A DNA stretch of 64,000 nucleotides from Colwellia sp. C2M11 (GCF_018860915.1 NZ_JAHKQD010000003.1:117128-181127); one strand, 5' to 3'; counted from the stretch's first letter, positions 52,081 to 62,774 are shown. Numbers and translations: made by a program. The notes: generated by a model from the letters alone, not told the origin.

Positions 52081-52575
52081 ATGAAAATTACCAACAATTC
52101 AGTAGTCGTAATGCACTACGCAGTATCAGACAGCGAAGGTTCATTAATCGACAGCTCTTATGATGATAAACCTATGACTATTATTCAAGGCTCAGGTTAT
52201 CTGATTGAAGGCCTTGAAGAGGCATTAATCGGTCATCAAGTTGGTGATCAATTTAAAGTTGATGTAAGCGCAGATAAAGCTTACGGTGAACGTCATGACG
52301 ACTATGTACAAACAGTACCAAAAGAATTACTGCAAGGCGTTGAAGATTTAACACTGGGTACTCAACTGCGTGCTAGTACTGATGATGGTGAGCAAACAGT
52401 TATTGTAATCGATGTTACAGACGATGAAGTAACTGTTGATGGTAACCATCCATTAGCTGGTATTGATTTGAGCTTTGAAGTCGATATTTTAGAAGTACGA
52501 GAAGCAACTGAAGAAGAGCTTGCGCACGGCCATATTCATGGCGAAGGTGAAAGCTGTGGGCATGATCACGATTAA
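52081..52575 (+). CDS. slyD: FKBP-type peptidyl-prolyl isomerase, SlyD-like
   Basis: 164 aa. An FKBP core (VVMHYAVSDSEGSLIDSS...GLEEALIGHQVGDQF) contains an inserted flap domain, as in SlyD (AYGERHDDYVQTVPKELL). The short C-terminal tail is His-rich (HGHIHGEGESCGHDHD) and may bind nickel or other metals. E. coli SlyD is longer in the tail. It acts as a folding helper. A paralogue elsewhere could carry the SlyD name; the subtype is less certain than the family. Confidence 0.85.
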   Translation: MKITNNSVVVMHYAVSDSEGSLIDSSYDDKPMTIIQGSGYLIEGLEEALIGHQVGDQFKVDVSADKAYGERHDDYVQTVPKELLQGVEDLTLGTQLRASTDDGEQTVIVIDVTDDEVTVDGNHPLAGIDLSFEVDILEVREATEEELAHGHIHGEGESCGHDHD

Positions 52576-52695
52576 ATAACAATTTAACTCATAGGTAAAG
52601 TTCGAGTTACAAGCCTTCAACATTTAACTAAGGTGGCATAACTCAAACTTTATCTAGTAGATTCCAAAGACCTTTTAACGAGCCACTTCAAGTTC

Positions 52696-52720
52696 AAAGC
52701 CAGCCAGATTATTGGCTTTT
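52696..52720 (+). terminator. Terminator after the SlyD-like gene
   Basis: Stem AAAGCCA / TGGCTTT (52696-52702 with 52713-52719, 10-base loop), followed by TTAT on the plus strand. Short T tract, so moderate confidence. Confidence 0.55.
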
Positions 52721-52752
52721 TATGTTCCTTGTTAATTAAATGGCACTCGCAA

Positions 52753-53106
52753 CTACTCCTCTATAATAACTTCGAAGCCACCGTATATTAAACGCTTGCC
52801 ATCAAAAGGCATTGGATTTTGCTCTGGATCCATCCTAGGATCTTCCATAATGGCTTCCCAACCAGCATCACGTACTTCCTTCGTCGGCCATAATACAGAT
52901 GAAAATACTACCGTTTCATTGTTGCCGCAATGAACAGCCATAGGGAAGGATGTTATATCGCCATCAGGAACATTATCCCCCCAAGTTTCAGTGACTTTCA
53001 GTGCACCGTGATCTTTAAAAACAACCGCAGATAACTTAGCATGTTCAATATATTTTTCTTTATTTTCTGTTGGGACTGCAGCTACAAAACCATCTACATA
53101 AGACAT
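52753..53106 (-). CDS. DUF1428 family protein (YbaA-like)
   Basis: 117 aa from the ATG at 53106, which has AGAGG 8 bases upstream. A frame 13 codons longer has no such site. YVDGFVAAVPTENKEKYIEHA and GALKVTETWGDNVPDGDIT, then DPRMDPEQNPMPFDGKRLIYGGFE, are the family signature. A ferredoxin-like (dimeric alpha-beta barrel) fold is expected; function unknown. It stands alone. Confidence 0.92.
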   Translation of the reverse strand: MSYVDGFVAAVPTENKEKYIEHAKLSAVVFKDHGALKVTETWGDNVPDGDITSFPMAVHCGNNETVVFSSVLWPTKEVRDAGWEAIMEDPRMDPEQNPMPFDGKRLIYGGFEVIIEE

Positions 53107-53689
53107 ATATAACCTCTGTTTAATATTTTTATGGTTTAAATTCACATAGACATGATGACTTCCCCAAAAGGCTAGTCTCCATATCTGAGATTAACTTAAA
53201 AAATCAAAACTATAATTAGTTTAGTAAAGAACTGAAGCGTAGGCCAGTATAAATAACCACGCCCTAATTTTTATTGAATTAGATACACTGAAATATTGAC
53301 TAAACTGCCTATTTTAAAAGATTTCTGTAGTGCTAATGCCAATCTCACTAGCTATGTGAGCATTTCTACTTGCTAAAACCACCAACCACATCGTTATTTA
53401 ATAATTAGAACAACTAGTTATTAAATAAATTCCTTATATTTGGCAATTTTTTCTACATATAAAATTGCTCACTTAATTAATGAAGCTGATATAAAACAGA
53501 GCCGTTTGGGTAAATAATTGATGTAAAATGACACTAGTTCGATAAGGTGATAAAGGTGGGCAACGCCTAGATGATATTACTGTAGTAAGGTTTGACTCAA
53601 ACACAGAAACTAGCAATGCTATATCGAGTTTGAGCCACTACAACGAATGACAGAAACTCGATAAGCTAAAATTAAAATCTATATGGAAA
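53107..53689. other. Intergenic region between DUF1428 and yajQ genes (583 bp)
   Basis: No gene found. It holds an AT-rich inverted repeat at 53396-53428 (14-base arms, loop AACAA, one G:U pairing). Around 53500-53650 it is less AT-rich and could be decayed coding sequence, but no match was recognised. Nothing else is visible. Confidence 0.5.
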
Positions 53690-54172
53690 TTAATCTTTAA
53701 AGTTAGTAAACTGAAAAGATTGCTCTAAATCAGCTTCTCGCACAAAACGCATTACCGCTTGTAAGTCATCACGTTTCTTTCCTGTAACGCGAACTTGCTC
53801 ACCTTGAATGGCCGCTTGTACTTTAAATTTTTCTCCTTTAATAAGCTTAACAACTTTTTTGGCTACGTCTTGTTCAATTCCTTCTTTAAAGGTTACTTGC
53901 TGGCTCCAATTTTTACCTGTTGCAGAAGCAGCTCCTATTGTCATCGCTTTAGCGTCAACATTACGCTTAGTTAATTGACTACGTAACATGTCACAAAGTT
54001 GTTTTAGTTGAAAATCACTTTCAGACTTTACTGTTACTACAGGTTTTTTCCATTCAAAACTTGCATCTACACCACGAAAATCAAAGCGAGTTGATATTTC
54101 TCGATTGGCATTATCTACCGCATTACGTACTTCTTCTAAATCAGTCTCAGAAACAATATCCATTGATGGCAT
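53690..54172 (-). CDS. yajQ: YajQ family nucleotide-binding protein
   Basis: 160 aa. [37 protein letters not shown] and [20 protein letters not shown] are hallmark YajQ/DUF520 motifs. Two ferredoxin-like domains. Reported to bind cyclic-di-GMP or RNA in some species; the role here is not known. Confidence 0.97.
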   Translation of the reverse strand: MPSMDIVSETDLEEVRNAVDNANREISTRFDFRGVDASFEWKKPVVTVKSESDFQLKQLCDMLRSQLTKRNVDAKAMTIGAASATGKNWSQQVTFKEGIEQDVAKKVVKLIKGEKFKVQAAIQGEQVRVTGKKRDDLQAVMRFVREADLEQSFQFTNFKD

Positions 54173-54317
54173 AATTATTCTCTTTCAATTAAATTATTAT
54201 TGTCCCTATTATACCTAGCAAAAAAAGCCAAACAAGCAGACCTCACGAGAATTTTTCATCCACAAACGCTGAGGACATGGTAATATTAAGGTCTTATTTT
54301 TTTAAAATGTATACCTT

Positions 54318-54716
54318 GTGAAAGTACGACATCACCTAACTTTTTTTATCTTCGTTTTCTGCTGTGGGATAGCCCTATTTTTTTCTCATGAATTATTACT
54401 ACCTGATGCCCTAACAAGAATAATATTTCGCTCTCCGCAAATAGATACTATTGGTCATTTTATTAGCTTTTTCGTTTTAAGCTGGTTAGCGATTTCAGTA
54501 ATAAAGCTATCATTATTAACTACTTTTTTTACGCTATCTTGCTATGCTGGGCTCAGTGAGCTAGGGCAATATTATTTAGGGTTTCGTAATGGTGAGTTTA
54601 GTGATTTTTTTGCTGATATAGCAGGGATCATTTTATACATACTGTTTAAAATTGCTTATTTTCGATATAAATCATTTATGATTCAGAGAATAAAAAACAA
54701 CAAGCTTCAAAGGTAA
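54318..54716 (+). CDS. VanZ-like membrane protein
   Basis: 132 aa with about four hydrophobic helices. The central DTIGHFISFFVLSWLAI and the later GLSELGQYYLGFRNGEFSDF with DIAGIILY match the VanZ-like pattern (conserved D-x-x-x-H and E...R...D-x-x-D-x-x-G residues). Function unknown outside teicoplanin-resistance clusters; no such cluster here. The PanE-like gene follows 7 bases on. Confidence 0.8.
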   Translation: MKVRHHLTFFIFVFCCGIALFFSHELLLPDALTRIIFRSPQIDTIGHFISFFVLSWLAISVIKLSLLTTFFTLSCYAGLSELGQYYLGFRNGEFSDFFADIAGIILYILFKIAYFRYKSFMIQRIKNNKLQR

Positions 54717-54723
54717 CATTTAG

Positions 54724-55707
54724 TTGAAAAATATTATTATTGTTGGGCAAGGCGCGATAGGCTTACTTTGGTATCATCATATTTTACAGCTGATAAATAA
54801 CCACGGTGATTATAATGAAGCACGGCTGCATTTGTTACCCTCGAAGAGAACCGATTCAACTTCTCCTTCAGCTAAGCCGCGGTCTAATAAGACATCAACA
54901 AATCAAATAACCATGTCCTATGATCAATATTCTTTTACTGATCATAATGGTTTAGTACATCAGGGTAAAATTAATTACGCGCAAACTGAGGATATTGAGC
55001 AAGCTGATCTCATTATTTTTTGCGTAAAAGCTTTTCAAATATCGTTAGCACTGGATAATATTGCAAATAAATTAAAAAGTAATATTACTATTGTACTTGC
55101 TCATAATGGTATGGGAACCTTGTCAGAACTATCGCAAAATATAATCAAGCACCAGAATATTTACGCATTACTCACAACACATGGTTGTTTGCGCTCAGCG
55201 CCTTTTACTGTGACACATACCGGAGTTGGTTCAACAGATATTGGTTTACTTTCAGGTGTGCCGAACTTAGCACAGCAAGAATCACTGACAAAATTATTAA
55301 ATACCGCCCTACCTCAAGTAACATTTCATCAAGAAATCAATAAAAAACAATGGTTAAAGCTAGCAATCAATTGTGTTATTAATCCATTAACTGCAATAAA
55401 CGATATCAGTAACGGTGAAATAAATAATGCTGAATATTCATCAACAATTTTAATATTACTAGAAGAAGTAGTGGCTGTAGCTGATGCTGAAAAGGTGAAT
55501 TTAGATTTAGCAGATCTTAAAATAATAGTGAAAAATGTAGCACAAGCAACCGCTAAAAATAGCTCTTCTATGCGTTGTGATATTACCGAAAAACGTACGA
55601 GTGAAATAGATTACATTAATGGCTATATACATCGCTTAGGTATAAAACACAAACTTGCCACACCAGAAAATACTAAAATGTGGCAAGCGGTTAGCGCGCT
55701 AAGTTAA
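54724..55707 (+). CDS. Ketopantoate reductase family protein (PanE/ApbA-like)
   Basis: 327 aa, starting at TTG with AAAGG about 10 bases upstream; no ATG fits the N-terminal motif. Rossmann motif IIIVGQGAIGLLWYH, then IIFCVKAFQ and VLAHNGMGT, and C-terminal KLAINCVINPLTAI. PanE reduces ketopantoate with NADPH in pantothenate synthesis. Residues 43-60 (SKRTDSTSPSAKPRSNKT) look like an extra low-complexity loop. Whether it is the true PanE cannot be told from the sequence alone. Confidence 0.85.
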   Translation: MKNIIIVGQGAIGLLWYHHILQLINNHGDYNEARLHLLPSKRTDSTSPSAKPRSNKTSTNQITMSYDQYSFTDHNGLVHQGKINYAQTEDIEQADLIIFCVKAFQISLALDNIANKLKSNITIVLAHNGMGTLSELSQNIIKHQNIYALLTTHGCLRSAPFTVTHTGVGSTDIGLLSGVPNLAQQESLTKLLNTALPQVTFHQEINKKQWLKLAINCVINPLTAINDISNGEINNAEYSSTILILLEEVVAVADAEKVNLDLADLKIIVKNVAQATAKNSSSMRCDITEKRTSEIDYINGYIHRLGIKHKLATPENTKMWQAVSALS

Positions 55708-55748
55708 GGTGCTGACCTAATACGCTAATTTAAGAACTAAACTTGCTT

Positions 55749-57203
55749 TTACGGACGATATACCTTTACGTTACTGAAACCGTTATCAATCAGGTAAAGA
55801 GCTTGTAGCTTACTCATTACCCCGTGATCACAGTAAAGTAGGTAATCTTTACTCATATCTAAATCACCAAACTGAGTGGCAAGTTTATAAAAAGGGATAT
55901 GTTTAACTTCAACATTATCTAAGCTTAATGGCTTATCTTCTTCTTCTTCTGGACTACGAATATCAACCACAACAGCATTGTCTGGAATATTCTCTACTAG
56001 GTCAACTGCGTGAATTTCTTCTTCGGTCTCTTTACCAATATCACGAATATCAAAAACACGGGTCTCGCTAATAACTTTATCCAGAATATCAAAATCAAAA
56101 TGACCTTCTTCTTCTTCAACTTTAGATAATACCGCTTTTACTGTCGGTTTCTTTGAAATAACACCGCAATACTCAGGTATAGTTTTCGCAAAATCTTCTG
56201 TACCAATATCACGAGCTATATCAATAATATCTTGTTTATCATAAGCAGCTAATGGACGTAAAATAAGTGTGTCTGTTACTCGATTAATAACGTTTAAGTT
56301 AGTGAGTGTTTGACTAGACACTTGCCCTAAACTTTCGCCCGTCACTAGCGCTTGAATTTTACCTTTTGCAGCTATTTTACTCGCGGCACGCATCATCATA
56401 CGTTTAAGTATTACGCCCATTTGACTGTTTTCAACTTTTTCTAATATTTCAGCCACAACAGGTTCAAAGTCAACAGCAAAAAATTTAATCTTGTGAGACG
56501 CACCAAACTTATTCCATAAATAATAGCTAACTTGCTTCACCCCTACTTCATGAGCAGAGCCACCTAAATTAAAGAAACAATAATGAGTTCTAGCCCCTTT
56601 TTTAATCATTTGATAACTAGCAACCCCTGAATCAAAACCACCAGACATTAAAGACAAAACGTCTTCTTGGGTTGCGATAGGAAAACCACCTAGCGCTTTA
56701 TGACGTTGGGTAACAATAAATAAATCTTTGTTTTTTATTTCTAAACGAATAGTGACATCAGGTTTAGTCAGTTTAACTTTTGAACTTTCTACTGACTGAT
56801 TTAAACCACCACCAACATATTGCTCTACTTTCAGTGAATTAAAGTCATGTGTACCCGTACGCTTTACACGAACACAGAAAGTTTTATTTTCAATCGTCTT
56901 AGCATGAATGGCTAAAGTTTTTTCATAAATATCATGAACATCAATAAATTCTGACTGCTGAACTTCTAAAAACATCGGTACACCTGGAATACACTTAAGT
57001 GCTTCCACTAAACGTTCACGGTTTTCAGAACTATTATCTTTAGTATTTACTTCGATGTTATCCCAGTTCATCCGCGTGGTAACTTTTTCATCAATGCGGC
57101 GTAAAACATTTTTAATATTCGATTCTAAGATCTTGGTAAAACGCTTACGAACAGGGCGAGATTTAATGGTGATTTCAGCTTGCAGCTTTACGATAAATTT
57201 CAT
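55749..57203 (-). CDS. thiI: tRNA 4-thiouridine synthase / thiazole sulfurtransferase ThiI
   Basis: 484 aa from the ATG at 57203 ([14 protein letters not shown]). A 38-codon longer frame crosses the pomB terminator and is rejected. THUMP domain at about 60-165, then the PP-loop [16 protein letters not shown]. The C-terminal rhodanese domain has the catalytic Cys in [13 protein letters not shown]. It thiolates U8 of tRNA and supplies sulfur for thiamine. E. coli ThiI is 482 aa. Confidence 0.98.
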   Translation of the reverse strand: MKFIVKLQAEITIKSRPVRKRFTKILESNIKNVLRRIDEKVTTRMNWDNIEVNTKDNSSENRERLVEALKCIPGVPMFLEVQQSEFIDVHDIYEKTLAIHAKTIENKTFCVRVKRTGTHDFNSLKVEQYVGGGLNQSVESSKVKLTKPDVTIRLEIKNKDLFIVTQRHKALGGFPIATQEDVLSLMSGGFDSGVASYQMIKKGARTHYCFFNLGGSAHEVGVKQVSYYLWNKFGASHKIKFFAVDFEPVVAEILEKVENSQMGVILKRMMMRAASKIAAKGKIQALVTGESLGQVSSQTLTNLNVINRVTDTLILRPLAAYDKQDIIDIARDIGTEDFAKTIPEYCGVISKKPTVKAVLSKVEEEEGHFDFDILDKVISETRVFDIRDIGKETEEEIHAVDLVENIPDNAVVVDIRSPEEEEDKPLSLDNVEVKHIPFYKLATQFGDLDMSKDYLLYCDHGVMSKLQALYLIDNGFSNVKVYRP

Positions 57204-57302
57204 CGATGTTGGCCTAATAAATATAACAATAAGAATAATGGCGCGCATTATATACCCAAACCACCTCAAAATGCGAGTTAAGGCAATATTGAGTGCCAAC
57301 AA

Positions 57303-57333
57303 AAAAGCTGTCCTCATTACGATGACAGCTTTT
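57303..57333 (-). terminator. pomAB terminator
   Basis: Stem AAAGCTGTC / GACAGCTTT (57304-57312 with 57324-57332), extended by an A/T pair. On the minus strand a T6 run (beginning within the stem arm) and GTTGG follow. It lies about 30 bases after the pomB stop, ahead of thiI. Confidence 0.85.
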
Positions 57334-57361
57334 CAACATAACTAAGGTTATACCTTAATTT

Positions 57362-58303
57362 TTATTGTAGTACTTGAATAGGTTCGCTCTCTTTTGGCTT
57401 ACCTTGATTAATGGCAATTTCAACACGGCGATTTCGTCGACGATTCAATGGGTTAGTATTTGGTACTAATGGACGTGTGTCTGCGTGCCCTGCAACAACT
57501 AAACGTGTTTGATTAAACCCTGGTACTTTAATTATTTCATGTGCAATAGCAACCGCTCTTTTACTAGATAAATCCCAGTTTGAGTCAAATAACTCTGAAT
57601 CTATTCCACGGTTATCAGTATTCCCTGAAATCATAATTTCACCTGGAATTGTATTCAACAACTCACCTATTTGTCTAATAATAGGTTTGAATTTAGGCTG
57701 TAAAAAAGCAGAGCCTGATGGAAATGAGCCGTTCTCTCGAATACGGATAATAACTTGTTGTCCTAGTGACTCTAATTCAATAGCACCATCTTCAATTTGC
57801 TCTTCAAGTTTATCAGCTATTTTTTTGACCAATTCATTAACTTGATCTTGTGCTGCCTGCTCTATTTGCTCTTGTGCTTTTTGTAACGCTTGTTCAGATA
57901 AGGCATCATCAGTACTCTGTGATTTTCCGCCTCGTTCGCTACCACGTTGCTCTTGACGTCCACCAGCCGAGTTTTCTTCTCCCGCTTCAAACTCCAACAT
58001 TTGCTGAGTTATTTCCATGGTTTGCTGCTGAATAACTTCTATTGGTGTTGGCTCCGGTTTACCAGGTCTAAACTCCTGAGCAATAATACTTGTCCCTTTC
58101 GGAATATCTTTTGCTTCAATTTTATTTTGTACCCCAAAAGCAAATTTCATTGATCCGGCAATTTGTTTAAACTTTAGTACATCCATTTCAGAAAAAGATA
58201 ACAATAGAACAAAGAAACACATTAACAACGACATAAGATCGGCGAATGTTCCCATCCATGCAGGTAGCCCAGGTGGCGGACATTTACACTTTTGCTCAGT
58301 CAT
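57362..58303 (-). CDS. pomB: Sodium-driven flagellar motor stator protein PomB
   Basis: 313 aa. A short cytoplasmic N-terminus is followed by one membrane helix with the ion-binding Asp22 (MGTFADLMSLLMCFFVLLLSF). A long Gln/Glu-rich linker (about 90-165) leads to an OmpA-like peptidoglycan-binding domain (ISGNTDNRGIDSELFDSNWD and NRRRNRRVEIAI). Sodium type is inferred from similarity to Vibrio PomB (pomA precedes). It follows pomA by 27 bases. Confidence 0.93.
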   Translation of the reverse strand: MTEQKCKCPPPGLPAWMGTFADLMSLLMCFFVLLLSFSEMDVLKFKQIAGSMKFAFGVQNKIEAKDIPKGTSIIAQEFRPGKPEPTPIEVIQQQTMEITQQMLEFEAGEENSAGGRQEQRGSERGGKSQSTDDALSEQALQKAQEQIEQAAQDQVNELVKKIADKLEEQIEDGAIELESLGQQVIIRIRENGSFPSGSAFLQPKFKPIIRQIGELLNTIPGEIMISGNTDNRGIDSELFDSNWDLSSKRAVAIAHEIIKVPGFNQTRLVVAGHADTRPLVPNTNPLNRRRNRRVEIAINQGKPKESEPIQVLQ

Positions 58304-58330
58304 AAGTCCTCCCTATTAATAAATCGATTG

Positions 58331-59098
58331 TTATTCATCATCAGTAGTATTCGTTTGACGCTTACCTTCAGCCAGATAGTTTTTCAATAAACCTTCAATG
58401 ACTCGCGGGTTTTGCCCATCTTGGATTCCAAGCACGGCATCAAGAATTAACTCTTGATTCATTTTTTCTTCCTCCATGCGCAGTTTTAATTTAGTCGCTA
58501 ACGGAATAGCAATAACATTTGCTAAGAAGGCACCATAAAGTGTCGTTAACAAAGCAACCGCCATAGCTGGGCCAATAGATTTAGGATCATCCATATTAGC
58601 CAACATAGCAACGAGTCCAATAAGTGTACCAATCATCCCCATAGCAGGTGCAACATCAGCTAAAGCCGTTAACATACCAGCACCTTTTTCATGGCGCTCT
58701 GTCGTTAGGTTAATATCTTTTTGTAAGGTCGCCCGCACTACATCGGCATCATGACCATCAACAAGCATGTCAACGCCTTTTTGCATAAAATTATTGGTTA
58801 TCTCTGCTTCTTCTAAGGCGAGGAATCCACCTTTACGTGCAGCATCAGCCATATCAACGGCTTTTTCTATTAATTCTTCGGGCTTTTCTAATTTAAATAT
58901 AAACGCTTTAGCTATAATTTTTCCTATACCAAAAAACTGAGCTATACTGTAATTAGATAACACGATAAATAGTGAACCACCAAAAACAATTAGTACTGAT
59001 TGGGTATCAGCGAACATCGTAATATCGCCAGACAAAACCATCGCCATAACGAGAAAAGCAATGGCACCAAGGATACCGATTAAGGTTGCTAAATCCAC
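58331..59098 (-). CDS. pomA: Flagellar motor stator protein PomA
   Basis: 255 aa with four hydrophobic helices (about 5-22, 32-50, 150-172, 180-202). MGMIGTLIGLVAMLANMDDP, followed by GPAMAVALLTTLYGAFLANV, is the MotA/TolQ/ExbB signature. PomA and PomB form the stator that couples sodium flow to rotation of a polar flagellum. No other flagellar genes occur in the window, as is common for this pair. Confidence 0.95.
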   Translation of the reverse strand: MDLATLIGILGAIAFLVMAMVLSGDITMFADTQSVLIVFGGSLFIVLSNYSIAQFFGIGKIIAKAFIFKLEKPEELIEKAVDMADAARKGGFLALEEAEITNNFMQKGVDMLVDGHDADVVRATLQKDINLTTERHEKGAGMLTALADVAPAMGMIGTLIGLVAMLANMDDPKSIGPAMAVALLTTLYGAFLANVIAIPLATKLKLRMEEEKMNQELILDAVLGIQDGQNPRVIEGLLKNYLAEGKRQTNTTDDE

Positions 59099-59343
59099 AG
59101 AAAAACTCCTAAAGCTATAAAAACTAATTTGATCTAATAAAATAATAGTACATTATGATAAAGCTATTCGCCATTACTTATCCCTTTATATATTAAGTTA
59201 TCGCCCTAATAGTCAATAACTTAATCGTTAAATAATCACAATATACGCTGAAATATATGAGCACTACATTGACCATTGTGCTTAGCTAAGGTAAGTTTGC
59301 GCCTAGAGTTGAAAGCATCTAAGGCATAAAGAGAATATAAAAT

Positions 59344-59610
59344 ATGGCCAAAAAAAAATTAGAAAACCTAAGTTTTGAAGAATCTCTTAGCGAATTGGAC
59401 ACGATAGTACAAAATTTAGAGCAAGGGAATTTAGACTTAGAAGAATCAATGGCACTTTTTGAGCGTGGTTTAACATTAAGTAAACTAAGCCAAAATAAGC
59501 TACAAACAGCAGAGCAAAAAGTAAAAATTTTACTCGAGCAAAACGGAGAACAACAACTCCAAGATTTTGCGTTAACTGACAATGAGCAATTATCCGGTGA
59601 TCTTTCGTGA
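59344..59610 (+). CDS. xseB: Exodeoxyribonuclease VII small subunit
   Basis: 88 aa. ENLSFEESLSELDTIVQNLE, then LEESMALFERGLTLSKLSQN, is the XseB coiled-coil signature. With XseA it degrades single-stranded DNA. It overlaps ispA by 4 bases (xseB-ispA-dxs operon, standard in gammaproteobacteria). Confidence 0.97.
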   Translation: MAKKKLENLSFEESLSELDTIVQNLEQGNLDLEESMALFERGLTLSKLSQNKLQTAEQKVKILLEQNGEQQLQDFALTDNEQLSGDLS

Positions 59611-60497
59611 GTAGTTTAGCCAATCATGATGTTTTTCAACAACGTATCGACCAATTTTTAGAGCAGAAACTTGCGAGTTTAACTGTTAACGATAAGAAAC
59701 TTCATCAAGCAATGCGATATGGGCTATTGATAGGTGGCAAGCGCATACGTCCTTATTTAGCTTATATTACAGGACAAGCATTAGACCTAGATTTAAAAGA
59801 CGTTGATGGAATAGCTGGCGCAATAGAATGTATACATGCTTATTCTTTAGTACATGATGACTTACCCGCGATGGATGATGATGACTTAAGGCGTGGTCAA
59901 CCAACCTGTCACAAGGCTTTTGATGAAGCAACAGGAATTCTTGCTGGTGATAGCTTACAAACTCTTGCTTTTGATATTATTGCCAACCACGATTTTTCAG
60001 AAGCAGTTAAACCTAAGCAAGTTAAGCTAATTCAGCAACTAATAACGGCCGCTGGTTATCAAGGTATGTGCGGAGGCCAAGCACTTGATTTAGCCGCAAC
60101 TGATAAAATGATAACCTTAGAACAACTGGAAACTTTACATTCATTGAAAACGGGTGCCTTACTGGAAGCTTCTGTTGCAATGGTAGCCGAATGTAGCCCC
60201 AAAATATCACAATCAGAAAAAGAATCACTAAAAGCGTATGCAAAATTTATTGGTCTCGCATATCAAGTCAGAGATGATATTATTGATATAATATCAACCC
60301 AAGAACAGCTTGGGAAACCTTGCGGTTCGGACATTGCGTTAAATAAAAGCACTTACCCAGCCCTACTTGGCTTAGAAGGTGCTCAAGAAAAAGCTGAAAA
60401 CTTATTTCAACAAGCACTTCAAGCTTTAGCCAGTTTGCCTTACAATACACAATCCTTAGCTGATTTTGCCACCTTTATCATTAAACGTAGCCATTAA
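59607..60497 (+). CDS. ispA: Farnesyl diphosphate synthase
   Basis: 296 aa. Condenses isoprenyl diphosphates to farnesyl diphosphate. The first Asp-rich motif is HDDLPAMDDDDLRRG; the second is RDDIIDI. GGKRIRPYLAY and GMCGGQALDL are also conserved. Start is probably GTG at 59607, overlapping xseB. It lies between xseB and dxs. Confidence 0.98.
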   Translation: MSSLANHDVFQQRIDQFLEQKLASLTVNDKKLHQAMRYGLLIGGKRIRPYLAYITGQALDLDLKDVDGIAGAIECIHAYSLVHDDLPAMDDDDLRRGQPTCHKAFDEATGILAGDSLQTLAFDIIANHDFSEAVKPKQVKLIQQLITAAGYQGMCGGQALDLAATDKMITLEQLETLHSLKTGALLEASVAMVAECSPKISQSEKESLKAYAKFIGLAYQVRDDIIDIISTQEQLGKPCGSDIALNKSTYPALLGLEGAQEKAENLFQQALQALASLPYNTQSLADFATFIIKRSH

Positions 60498-60530
60498 GTA
60501 GCTAAAAATAAAAACAACTATAGAACAACT

Positions 60531-62405
60531 ATGACCACAAACCTTGCTGACTATCCATTACTTACCCAAATCAACTCACCAAAAGATTTGCGAAATTATT
60601 CTCAAGATAAATTACCGCGAATAAGTAATGAGCTGCGTAAATTCCTATTAAATTCAGTAAGTAAAAGCAGTGGCCACTTCGCTTCAGGGTTAGGTACTAT
60701 TGAACTGACTGTTGCATTGCATTATGTCTACAATACGCCTTTTGATCACCTTATTTGGGATGTTGGACACCAAGCATACCCACATAAAATTCTTACTGGT
60801 CGTCGCGATCAACTGCATACTATTAGACAAAAAGACGGATTACACCCTTTTCCTTGGCGTGAAGAAAGTGAATACGATACTTTAAGTGTTGGTCATTCAA
60901 GCACTTCAATTTCTGCTGCCTTAGGTTTATCAGTTGCCGCAGAAAAAGAAGGATTAAATAGAAAAACTGTTGCCGTTATTGGTGATGGTGCAATGACTGC
61001 AGGAATGGCCTTTGAGGCATTAAATCACGCTGGTGATATTAAAAAAGACATGTTGATCATTTTAAATGATAACGAAATGTCTATTTCAGAAAATGTTGGT
61101 GCATTAAATAATCACTTCGCCAAAATGCTATCAGGTAGTTTGTATACAGGTATTAGAGAAGGTGGTAAGCGTTTATTAAATAACATTCCTCCAATTAAAG
61201 AATTGGCTAGCAGAGCAGAAGAACACCTGAAAGGTATGGTTGTTCCTAGCACTTTCTTTGAAGAACTTGGCTTTAATTATATTGGTCCAATTGATGGTCA
61301 TGATGTTAATGGTTTAGTCGATACAATTAAAAATATGCGTAGCCTTAAAGGGCCACAACTGCTACATATTGCGACTAAAAAAGGTAAAGGTTTTCAAGCT
61401 GCAGAGCAAGATCCAATAAAATATCATGCTGTTCCAAAATTTAATCCTAGTGATGCACATTTACCTAAATCTAAACCTTCATTGCCAACTTACTCTCAAA
61501 TATTTGGTGATTGGCTCTGTAAAACAGCGGCTGTAGATAAAAAGTTAGTCGCAATTACCCCCGCGATGCGTGAAGGGTCGGGTATGGTTGAATTTAGTCA
61601 ACGCTTTCCTGATCAATATTACGATGTCGCCATTGCTGAACAGCATGCTGTCACGTTCGCAGCTGGATTAGCAATTGGTGATCAGCACCCTGTTGTTGCA
61701 ATTTATTCAAGCTTTTTACAACGTGGTTACGATCAACTTATTCACGATGTTGCCATTCAAAACTTACCAGTAATGTTTGCTGTTGATCGCGCGGGTATTG
61801 TGGGTGCAGATGGTGCTACACATCAAGGTTCATTTGATTTAAGCTTTTTACGTTGTATTCCAAACCTTGTAATTATGGCACCAGCTAATGAACGTGAATG
61901 CCAATTAATGTTAAATACAGGGCATAAATCAAACACTCCCACCGTTGTTCGTTATCCACGCGGCAGTGGTACTGGTGAAGAATTACCACATATTGATGAA
62001 GTGATAGAGATAGGTAAAGCCAAACAAATAATATCGCCAAACGAAAGCAATAATAATATCGCGATTTTAAGCTTTGGTACCATGCTAATTGAAGCAAATA
62101 AAGCCGCTATAACACTTGGCGCAACCCTTATAGATATGCGCTTCATTAAGCCACTTGATAATAACATGATTAATCAATTAGCTAAAACCCATAGTACCCT
62201 AGTAACTATTGAAGATAATGCAATAGCGGGTGGTGCAGGCTCAGCAGTAAATGAATATATTTTATCGCAAGGTATCGCAATAAAAGTATTAAATATAGGT
62301 ATTCCTGATCAATTTATTAAGCATGGTACGCAAGAAGAAGTTCATCAAGAGTTAGGCTTAGATAGTTTAGGGATCATTCAAAAAATAAAAAGTTTTATGA
62401 ACTAG
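60531..62405 (+). CDS. dxs: 1-deoxy-D-xylulose-5-phosphate synthase
   Basis: 624 aa. Thiamine-diphosphate enzyme making DXP from pyruvate and glyceraldehyde-3-phosphate, for isoprenoids, thiamine and vitamin B6. [20 protein letters not shown] and [18 protein letters not shown] come first. The ThDP-binding [18 protein letters not shown] follows. The transketolase-type [17 protein letters not shown] and [18 protein letters not shown] are also seen. Third gene of xseB-ispA-dxs; feeds PdxJ, IspD and IspF encoded elsewhere in the window. Confidence 0.99.
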   Translation: MTTNLADYPLLTQINSPKDLRNYSQDKLPRISNELRKFLLNSVSKSSGHFASGLGTIELTVALHYVYNTPFDHLIWDVGHQAYPHKILTGRRDQLHTIRQKDGLHPFPWREESEYDTLSVGHSSTSISAALGLSVAAEKEGLNRKTVAVIGDGAMTAGMAFEALNHAGDIKKDMLIILNDNEMSISENVGALNNHFAKMLSGSLYTGIREGGKRLLNNIPPIKELASRAEEHLKGMVVPSTFFEELGFNYIGPIDGHDVNGLVDTIKNMRSLKGPQLLHIATKKGKGFQAAEQDPIKYHAVPKFNPSDAHLPKSKPSLPTYSQIFGDWLCKTAAVDKKLVAITPAMREGSGMVEFSQRFPDQYYDVAIAEQHAVTFAAGLAIGDQHPVVAIYSSFLQRGYDQLIHDVAIQNLPVMFAVDRAGIVGADGATHQGSFDLSFLRCIPNLVIMAPANERECQLMLNTGHKSNTPTVVRYPRGSGTGEELPHIDEVIEIGKAKQIISPNESNNNIAILSFGTMLIEANKAAITLGATLIDMRFIKPLDNNMINQLAKTHSTLVTIEDNAIAGGAGSAVNEYILSQGIAIKVLNIGIPDQFIKHGTQEEVHQELGLDSLGIIQKIKSFMN

Positions 62406-62496
62406 CCGCTATAAATTAACAATACTGATATTTTTATATGACTTGATTAAGTTAGCGTTCAGTAAAAAATCTATTAAATAAACCTATTAAACAAAA

Positions 62497-62520
62497 AAGG
62501 ATAGCAATGGTACTATCCTT
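62497..62520 (-). terminator. nqrM terminator
   Basis: Stem AAGGATAG / CTATCCTT (62497-62504 with 62513-62520, 8-base loop). On the minus strand it is followed by TTTTTTGTTT. It lies about 24 bases past the nqrM stop, between convergent dxs and nqrM. Confidence 0.8.
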
Positions 62521-62543
62521 AATAAGTCTATAGTCTCAAATCA

Positions 62544-62774
62544 CTAGAGATTTGTAACATCTATTCTATTGTTCAAGTTTTCTTCAAGCGCTGATTTACG
62601 CTCACGCGCTTGACGTTTTTCACATGGATTTTCACAATTACAATCTTTTTCAATACCGACGCTTGCTAAACCACCACAACTACCCGCTAACGTTTTATTT
62701 TGAAAAATATAACCCACTGCCATAGCTACGCCGACAACTAGGAAAAAACCAAAGGTAATAATAAAAATCATCAT
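62544..62774 (-). CDS. nqrM: Na+-NQR maturation protein NqrM
   Basis: 76 aa. One N-terminal membrane helix (FIITFGFFLVVGVAMAVGYI) is followed by a Cys-rich motif, AGSCGGLASVGIEKDCNCEN, the NqrM/DUF539 signature. It is thought to deliver iron to the NQR complex. Follows apbE; the nqr operon is expected upstream, outside the window. Confidence 0.95.
   Translation of the reverse strand: MMIFIITFGFFLVVGVAMAVGYIFQNKTLAGSCGGLASVGIEKDCNCENPCEKRQARERKSALEENLNNRIDVTNL

Noticed and set aside
57204..57317. 38-codon extension of ThiI
   Set aside because: It runs through the pomAB terminator; the start at 57203 gives the normal length and N-terminal motif.
59319..59623. Minus-strand frames over xseB
   Set aside because: xseB on the plus strand has clear family motifs and overlaps ispA in the standard operon.
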